Shown here in pieces: positions 58,599 to 64,000 of a stretch of 64,000 bases of DNA. Within the stretch, counting starts at the first letter, position 1, and the number at the start of each line of letters is the position of its first letter. The notes under the pieces were generated by a model, which was given only the letters and a program-made list of their open reading frames with translations, did not search any database and was not told where the DNA came from. The position numbers and the translations under genes were made by a program. The stretch is from Mycolicibacterium lacusdiani (lineage in GTDB: Bacteria; Actinomycetota; Actinomycetes; Mycobacteriales; Mycobacteriaceae): NCBI RefSeq assembly GCF_021916785.1, contig NZ_JAKCFC010000004.1:532068-596067 (forward strand), in the 5' to 3' direction.

Positions 58599-60791
58599 TC
58601 AACCGACCGGGGCGGGCTCCTCGCGCCGCTCCAGCTTGTTGCCCTCGATGTCGACGTCGGGCACGTACTTGGCGAACCAGCGGGAGTGGACCCACGCCTT
58701 GCTGCCGAGCATGGCCAGCACGGCCGGGATCAACGTCAGGCGCACGACGAAGGCGTCGAGGAACACACCGACCGCCAGCGTCAGACCGACCGACTTGATG
58801 ATCGGGTCGCTGCCTGCGAGGAACGCGATGAAGACGCCGAACATGATCAGCGCCGCCGCGGTCACGACGCGGGCGGTGAGCCCGACGCCGTCGCGCACGG
58901 CCTGCTTGGCGTCGTTGGTGTCGCTGCTGTACTCCTCCTTGATGCGGGACACCACGAACACCTGGTAGTCGCTCGACAGGCCGAAGATGATGGCGAGCAC
59001 GATGATCGGCAGGAAGCTGATCGTCTCGCCCGGCGTGATGCCGAGAAGATCTGCGGCCCATCCCCATTGGAAGACGGCGACCTGTACGCCCATCGCGGCG
59101 AAGACCGACAGCAGGAAGCCGACGATCGACGTGATCGGCACGACGGCCGTGCGGAACGCGATCGTCAGCAGGACGAACGCCAGCCCGACCACCACGACCA
59201 GGAAGATCGGCAGGGCTGCGGCCAATTTGTCGGAGGTGTCGATGTTCGACGCGGTGGTGCCGCCGACCAGGATCGTGGCGCCGGTGTCGGCCACGATGGC
59301 GTCGCGGTCGGCGCGAATCCGCTTGACCAGGTCCGCCGTGGCGGTGTCGTTGGGTCCGGTCGACGGGATCACCTGGATGATGGCGGCGCCGTTTTGCACC
59401 ATTGCCGGTGCCGAGACGACGACGCCCTCCTCACGCTTGAGGTTGTTGGCGATCGTCTGCACGGCAGCGGGATTGGGTGCGTTGGAGAGGTCGGCGACGA
59501 CGAGCAGCGGGCCGTTGAATCCTGCGCCGAGGCTGTCGGCGGTCAGGTCGTAGGCCTTGCGGGAGGTGTTGCTCTCGGGCTGTGAGGCGCCGCTGGGCAG
59601 GCCGAGGTGCATGCCGAGGGCCGGCAGACCCGTGACGATCAGGGCCGAGACGCCGGCGATGAGCAGTGGGACGCGGAACCGCACGACGAAGCGCGCCCAC
59701 GCGGCGCCCGCGGTGCGGCGCGGGGTGTAGGCGGCGACGAGCGCGGCTTCCTTCGGGCGCTGCGGCTGCAGGGGCGCCTTGATGAACTTCGACACCCGGT
59801 TGCCCGCGAAGCTGAGCAGCGCGGGGAGCAGGGTGAGGGCGATCAGCAGGGCGACCAGGACCGAGACCGCTGCGGCGATGCCCATGTAGGTGAGGAACGG
59901 GATCCCCACGACCGCTAGACCGCACAGCGCGATGATGACGGTGAGCGCGGCGAAGACGACGGCGCTGCCCGCAGTGCCGACGGCGAGGCCGATCGACTCC
60001 TCGCGGGGTTTGAGCAGCAGCAGGTTGTTTCGGTAGCGGTTGAGGATGAACAGCGCGTAGTCGATGCCGCAGGACAGGCCGAGCATCAGTGCGAGTGACA
60101 GTGCGGCCGATGGCATGTCGACGAATGCGGCAGCGGCGAAGATGCCCAGCGCGCCGATGCCAACGCCGATACTGGCGGTCAGGATGGGCAGCCCGGCGGC
60201 GACGACCGCGCCGAACGTGACGAGCAGGATCAGGAACGCGACGGCGATGCCGATGATCTCGGGCAGGTGCGGGACGCTGACCTTGTAGCCGGGGAACACG
60301 CTCCCGGAGTACTCGACCTGGACGCCCGCGGACTGGGCGGGTGCCATGGCGTCGGTCAGGCCCTTCAGTGCCTGGTCGTTCACCTCGCCGGGCGCGGCCT
60401 TCCACTGGACGGTGCCGAGGGCGACGCGGCCGTCGGGGGAGACGAGGCGGGTCTGGCTCGGCCCTGCCGCGGCGGCGACGTCGGGCTGCCTGCCGAGTCC
60501 GGCGATGGCGCTGTCGATGGGCCCTGCCAGGGCGGGGTCGGCGAGGGTGCGGCCGGCGGGTGCGGCGAACGTGATCTGGGTCTGGGCGCCGCTGAAGGCG
60601 GGAAGCTTCTGCTTGAGCTGCTCGACGGCCTGTTGGGACTCGGTGCCGGGGATGCTGAAGTCGTCGCTGGGCTCGCCGCGCAGACCGATGCCCGCGGCGG
60701 CGACGATGCCGAGCAGCGCCAGCCAGCTGACCAGCACCAACCACCGGCGGCGGTAGCCGAAGCGTCCGAGGGCGTAGAGATAGCGCGACAT
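58599..60791 (-). CDS. MmpL/RND-family membrane transporter
   Basis: This 730-residue transporter has the MMPL layout: one helix, a large periplasmic loop (about 35-175), five helices, a second loop and six helices. The proton-relay pairs are present: GLSCGIDYALF in helix 4 and GLSSDYQVFV in helix 10, each with an Asp-Tyr pair. MmpL proteins export lipids or drugs. The short C-terminal tail (LERREEPAPVG) lacks the large domain of the lipid-exporting MmpL3. No MmpS gene is next to it. The ATG at 60791 has AAGGA 6 bases upstream. Confidence 0.87.
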   Translation of the reverse strand: MSRYLYALGRFGYRRRWLVLVSWLALLGIVAAAGIGLRGEPSDDFSIPGTESQQAVEQLKQKLPAFSGAQTQITFAAPAGRTLADPALAGPIDSAIAGLGRQPDVAAAAGPSQTRLVSPDGRVALGTVQWKAAPGEVNDQALKGLTDAMAPAQSAGVQVEYSGSVFPGYKVSVPHLPEIIGIAVAFLILLVTFGAVVAAGLPILTASIGVGIGALGIFAAAAFVDMPSAALSLALMLGLSCGIDYALFILNRYRNNLLLLKPREESIGLAVGTAGSAVVFAALTVIIALCGLAVVGIPFLTYMGIAAAVSVLVALLIALTLLPALLSFAGNRVSKFIKAPLQPQRPKEAALVAAYTPRRTAGAAWARFVVRFRVPLLIAGVSALIVTGLPALGMHLGLPSGASQPESNTSRKAYDLTADSLGAGFNGPLLVVADLSNAPNPAAVQTIANNLKREEGVVVSAPAMVQNGAAIIQVIPSTGPNDTATADLVKRIRADRDAIVADTGATILVGGTTASNIDTSDKLAAALPIFLVVVVGLAFVLLTIAFRTAVVPITSIVGFLLSVFAAMGVQVAVFQWGWAADLLGITPGETISFLPIIVLAIIFGLSSDYQVFVVSRIKEEYSSDTNDAKQAVRDGVGLTARVVTAAALIMFGVFIAFLAGSDPIIKSVGLTLAVGVFLDAFVVRLTLIPAVLAMLGSKAWVHSRWFAKYVPDVDIEGNKLERREEPAPVG

Positions 60792-60880
60792 CACGAGTCC
60801 TTGAGATGACAGTTTCAGGGCAAGTGTCTACATGCCCACTCGTCATCGATTCATTCGTGTGATGTCCGCCGCAACGGCTC

Positions 60881-62470
60881 TCACCAGGTGTCGACGAACC
60901 TCCGCGGCAGGTCGGGCCGGGGATGGGCCGCGGCGGCGGCCAGTGTGCTCGCGATCACGCCGCGGGTCTCGGCGGGGTCGATGACGTCGTCGATCTCGAA
61001 CAGCATGGCGGCGTTGATCGCCTTGGCGTTGTCCTGCGCTGCGGCCGTGGCCTGGGCGACGATGCGCTCGCGTTCGGCGTCGTCGGCGATGGCCTCGAGT
61101 TCCTTGCGCATGCCGAGCCGGACGGCGCCTTCCAGACCCATCGGCCCGAGGTGGGCACCCGGCCACGCCACGGTCAGCAGGGGTTCATGCAGGCTGCCAC
61201 CCGCCATCGCCTGTGCGCCGAGACCGTAGCCGCGGCGCAGCACGACCGCGATCAACGGCACCGTCAGCGACGCACCCGCGACCAGTAGGCGTGAGCCGCG
61301 GCGGACCAGGCCCGCGGCTTCGGCGGCGGGACCGACCATGTAGCCCGGGCAGTCGATCAGAGAGATCACCGGCAACCCGAACGCCTCGCACAGTTGCAGG
61401 AAGCGCGCGGCCTTGTCGGCGGCGCCCGCGGTGATCGCGCCCGCCATGACGCGGGTGTTGTTGGCGATGACGCCGACCGGTCGGCCCTCGATGCGGGCCA
61501 GCGCGGTGACCATCTCGGGGGCGAAGCGCTCGCGGAGGAACGTGACCGTGCCGGTGTCGGCGAGGGTTTCGATGATCGGGTTGACGACGTAGGCGCGGCG
61601 GGCGCGTTCCGGTACGAGGGTGCGCAGCGCGGTCTGGTCGGCGGCCGGTCCGGGCGTGGTGGTGCCCTGGAAGTAGCCGATCAGCGTCTTGGTGACGGCC
61701 ACGGCTGCGGCCTCGTTTGGGACGACGACGTCGACGACCCCGTTGGGGGCCTGCGTCGAGATGGGTCCCACCTCGTCGGGGTGGACGTCGCCGAGGCCGC
61801 CGCCCGCGATCATCGCGGGCCCGCCCATGCCGATGGTGGCGTCCTCAGTGGCCACGATCAGGTCCGAGCAGCCGGCGATGACGGCGTTGCCCGCGAAGCA
61901 CCTGCCCTTGACGATCGCGATCCGCGGCACCAGTCCCGACAGCTTCGCCCACAGTGCGAATGCCCGGACGTCGAGCGAGGATACGACGGGGTGGTCGGTG
62001 TCCCCCGGCCGTCCGCCGCCGCCTTCGGCGAAGAAGACCGTGGGGAGGCGAAGCCGCTCGATCAGTTCGAATAGGCGGTCCTTCTTGCGGTGGCCGAGGA
62101 CGCCTTGGGTGCCTGCCAGGACCGTGTAGTCGTAGGAGAGCACGGCGCAGGAGCTGCGTTCGCTCCCGAACCGGTCGCCGTTGATGCGCGCGGTGCCGGC
62201 GATGAGCCCGTCGGCGGGCGTGCGCGCGATGAGGTCGTCGACCTCGCGGCGATTCCGCTGGGCTGCTATCGCGAACCGGCCGTACTCGACGAACGAGCCG
62301 GGGTCGACGAGGTCGTCGAGGTTCTCCCGCGCCGTCCGGCCGCCAGCCGCGTGTCTGCGCTCGACCGCCTCGGGCCGGGCCTCGTCTTCGGTTAGTCGTC
62401 GGCGGTGCAGCAGATGCCGGTGGTCGTCGCGGAGCGAGTCGTCCGGCTCCTGAGAGTCGTGTTCAGCCAT
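60881..62470 (-). CDS. Acyl-CoA carboxylase carboxyltransferase (beta-type subunit)
   Basis: This 529-residue protein has the crotonase-like carboxyltransferase fold, with N-terminal part RTARENLDDLVDPGSFVEYG and C-terminal part GYMVGPAAEAAGLVRRGSRLLVAG. GGGGRPGDTD and the late FEIDDVIDPAETRGVIASTL are typical of AccD-like subunits that carboxylate acyl-CoA with biotin. The biotin-carrying alpha subunit is not in the window. The ATG at 62470 overlaps the stop of the upstream HNH-family gene by 8 bases. The exact acyl-CoA is unknown. Confidence 0.83.
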   Translation of the reverse strand: MAEHDSQEPDDSLRDDHRHLLHRRRLTEDEARPEAVERRHAAGGRTARENLDDLVDPGSFVEYGRFAIAAQRNRREVDDLIARTPADGLIAGTARINGDRFGSERSSCAVLSYDYTVLAGTQGVLGHRKKDRLFELIERLRLPTVFFAEGGGGRPGDTDHPVVSSLDVRAFALWAKLSGLVPRIAIVKGRCFAGNAVIAGCSDLIVATEDATIGMGGPAMIAGGGLGDVHPDEVGPISTQAPNGVVDVVVPNEAAAVAVTKTLIGYFQGTTTPGPAADQTALRTLVPERARRAYVVNPIIETLADTGTVTFLRERFAPEMVTALARIEGRPVGVIANNTRVMAGAITAGAADKAARFLQLCEAFGLPVISLIDCPGYMVGPAAEAAGLVRRGSRLLVAGASLTVPLIAVVLRRGYGLGAQAMAGGSLHEPLLTVAWPGAHLGPMGLEGAVRLGMRKELEAIADDAERERIVAQATAAAQDNAKAINAAMLFEIDDVIDPAETRGVIASTLAAAAAHPRPDLPRRFVDTW

Positions 62471-64000
62471 GGTGATCGAACTGTATGCGGCGGAGGTCTT
62501 CCTCTTCGTTGAGGCGGCGGTCATCGGCGACGCGTTGGGCGCGGTCTTGGGTGCGGGTGCGTTGGCGGCGGGGCATGGTGAGGGCTGGGTTGTGTTGCGC
62601 GCGTGCTCGTTCGGCTTCGTCAGCGGTGATCGTGACTGGTGCGGTGGGCGCGCAGAGGCTGGGGAAGAGCAGCTTGCTGCCTGGCTCGGTGACGTAGGTC
62701 CGGCCGTGTGGTGAGGTCCAGACGATGGTGCCGTCGGGGAGTTGTCGGTCCCGCCATCCGTCGGGTCCGCCCCAGAAGGTCTTCAACAAGTGGTGGTGGC
62801 GGCATAGGCATTTCAAGTTCGATGCGCAGGTGGGGCCGATGGGCCACGCGATGGTGTGGTCGATGTCGGTCTCGGTGGCTGGTTGCGAGCAGCCGGGGAA
62901 GCGGCAGGTGAGGTCTCGACAGCGCACGAACTCGGCCAGTCTCTTGGAGGGTGTGTAGCGCGGTTCCGGTGGGCCGTCGCCGGGGTGGACGACCTTGCAG
63001 GTCTTCGCGGTGAGTGCGAAGCGGCGGGCGAGGGCGCCGGGGAGGAACGGGCCGCCGATGATCGCGCCGGGGCGGGTGGCGGGGGAGTCGCGATTGCCAT
63101 CGGCGGCTGGTGGGTTCGAGGGGCGTGCGTCATCCGCTGCGCTGCCCTGGTCTCGCCCGTCTGACGTCTCGGCTTCGGACTTCACACCCTGAGCGACGTT
63201 GGTATTGCCGCTCAGTTCATCCCACGTCGTGATCTCGGCCAGGGGCTTGTCGAATAACGGATCCGGGTCGCCGTCGAGTGCGGCGTCCTGCTCCTTGGCG
63301 GCATCGGACGCGTCGTCGAGGGTGTCCTCGTTGACCACCACGTAGACCACCGCATCGCCCTTCGGGGCTGTGGTGGGTCCGGGGCAGTCGTCGCTGCCGC
63401 ACAGGCACGGCAGGTAGTCCAAGCCGTGAAGAACGGAGTGGATCGAGTCGGCGCGGCGCTGCTCGACCGTCCGCGGATCGCCCGGGCACACCGTCCGAGC
63501 CAGGACATTCAACCGCTTCTCGACGGCCTTGCCGTGGGTCGCGAACAGAGTGCCGAACATCGTGGCCATGCCCGAACCGTCGTAGTCGAACTGAATGCTG
63601 CGGCCCTTGCCGCTGAGCTTCGTGCGATACACACCGTGCGGGTCGTGTTCGGCGACGATCGCGTCGATGGCGGTGTTCAGCTTCTCCTCCGACAGCGGCG
63701 CCCACGCGGTCAACACCTCGGCGAACGCCTTGTCCACGGCTCGCTGCGCGGCCGGGTCGCGCACCAGGGCGGTGCGTGTCGTGATCGCCGACACCACGCG
63801 GTAGGACACCAAACCCTCGGCGAACAACGCCGCCACGTGAGGCAGCCGATCGCGCAGTGCGGTGGCGATCAACAGCTGATGCGACGCCGCGCCCTGGGTG
63901 ATGTTCTGCTCGGCGCCGATCTCCGCGGAGACCGCACCCCAGTTGTCGAGGTACCACTGCTCGCGGTCGGCGGACCCGTCCGCGGCGTAGGCCTGATCCA
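62463..64000 (-). CDS. DUF222/HNH endonuclease domain protein (13E12-type), 5' end outside window
   Basis: At least 512 residues are visible; the 5' end lies beyond the right edge. In-frame sense continues to the edge (LDNWGAVSAEIGAEQNITQG), so an internal TTG at 63872 is not the start. The N-terminal DUF222 part is followed by an HNH domain with CRDLTCRFPGCSQPATETDIDH and LCRHHHLLKTFWGG, where the Cys residues bind zinc. This family is called 13E12 in mycobacteria and is often present in several copies. Nuclease activity is inferred only. Confidence 0.83.
   Translation of the reverse strand, partial: DQAYAADGSADREQWYLDNWGAVSAEIGAEQNITQGAASHQLLIATALRDRLPHVAALFAEGLVSYRVVSAITTRTALVRDPAAQRAVDKAFAEVLTAWAPLSEEKLNTAIDAIVAEHDPHGVYRTKLSGKGRSIQFDYDGSGMATMFGTLFATHGKAVEKRLNVLARTVCPGDPRTVEQRRADSIHSVLHGLDYLPCLCGSDDCPGPTTAPKGDAVVYVVVNEDTLDDASDAAKEQDAALDGDPDPLFDKPLAEITTWDELSGNTNVAQGVKSEAETSDGRDQGSAADDARPSNPPAADGNRDSPATRPGAIIGGPFLPGALARRFALTAKTCKVVHPGDGPPEPRYTPSKRLAEFVRCRDLTCRFPGCSQPATETDIDHTIAWPIGPTCASNLKCLCRHHHLLKTFWGGPDGWRDRQLPDGTIVWTSPHGRTYVTEPGSKLLFPSLCAPTAPVTITADEAERARAQHNPALTMPRRQRTRTQDRAQRVADDRRLNEEEDLRRIQFDHHG

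Noticed and set aside
62463..64000. A mobile element carrying the HNH protein
   Set aside because: No inverted terminal repeats, target duplication or transposase is seen. 13E12-type proteins are common chromosomal families.

Overview
The window looks like chromosomal DNA of a fast-growing mycobacterium (Mycobacterium/Mycolicibacterium type). The grounds are very high G+C, many GTG starts, frequent 4-base GTGA overlaps between genes, several leaderless-style promoters (TANNNT followed 6-7 bases later by the start codon), and families typical of that group: cutinase-like hydrolases, MmpL transporter, GAF-ANTAR proteins, a DUF222/HNH 13E12-type protein, a CrtU/CruF carotenoid block and GTTT-N15/16-GGGTA promoters of the SigF type. 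No rRNA, tRNA, CRISPR array, prophage or insertion sequence was seen. No stretch longer than about 210 bases lacks a gene.

Layout. 1-6165: cyanase (cut by the window edge) coupled to a formate/nitrite-type channel, an enoyl-CoA hydratase, an AGCS amino-acid/Na+ symporter, and a Ski2-like DUF3516 helicase. 6264-8830: a secreted Gly/Ala-repeat protein, a TM-helix membrane protein, and a His-rich DUF4396 membrane protein behind a perfect CsoR-like palindrome. 8803-15366: carotenoid end-group genes (CrtU-like, CruF-like, CruG-like, CrtI-like), a CDP-alcohol phosphatidyltransferase and a YihY-like protein. 15386-24605: S9 peptidase, TetR with a double operator, Nudix, a two-component system divergent from a Pro/Gly-rich membrane protein, an FAD enzyme, a cutinase-like protein and a spore-photoproduct-lyase-like radical SAM protein. 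24724-31222: two GAF-ANTAR proteins, small stress-type proteins, an SQR-like FAD protein, TetR, cutinase, and a LigD-type polymerase domain protein.

31314-42408: a molybdopterin oxidoreductase, a shortened PPOX-fold protein, a hydrolase, and then a coherent glycine-betaine module on the minus strand: dimethylglycine-dehydrogenase-like, sarcosine-oxidase-like and Rieske demethylase genes, followed by IclR and a BCCT transporter. Together these would import betaine and strip it to glycine. 42501-48404: VOC protein, aldo/keto reductase plus Tat-exported hydrolase, ECF sigma factor plus membrane-anchored cupin, LysR, and a protein with a degenerate GGDEF motif.

48517-55266 is the most intriguing part. 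A four-gene minus-strand unit (membrane protein, SDR, a fused MetV-zinc/MTHFR-like protein, and a methyltransferase) diverges from an alcohol dehydrogenase unit through two back-to-back SigF-type promoters. Two more such promoters lie nearby, before a 34-residue zinc-ribbon gene plus esterase and before a Rieske protein. 55371-64000: a frameshifted epimerase, an FMO-like protein, an OhrR-like regulator with a perfect 20-bp operator, a small membrane protein, MmpL, an acyl-CoA carboxylase carboxyltransferase and a DUF222/HNH protein cut by the window edge.

All functions are read from sequence features and family knowledge. No search was run.
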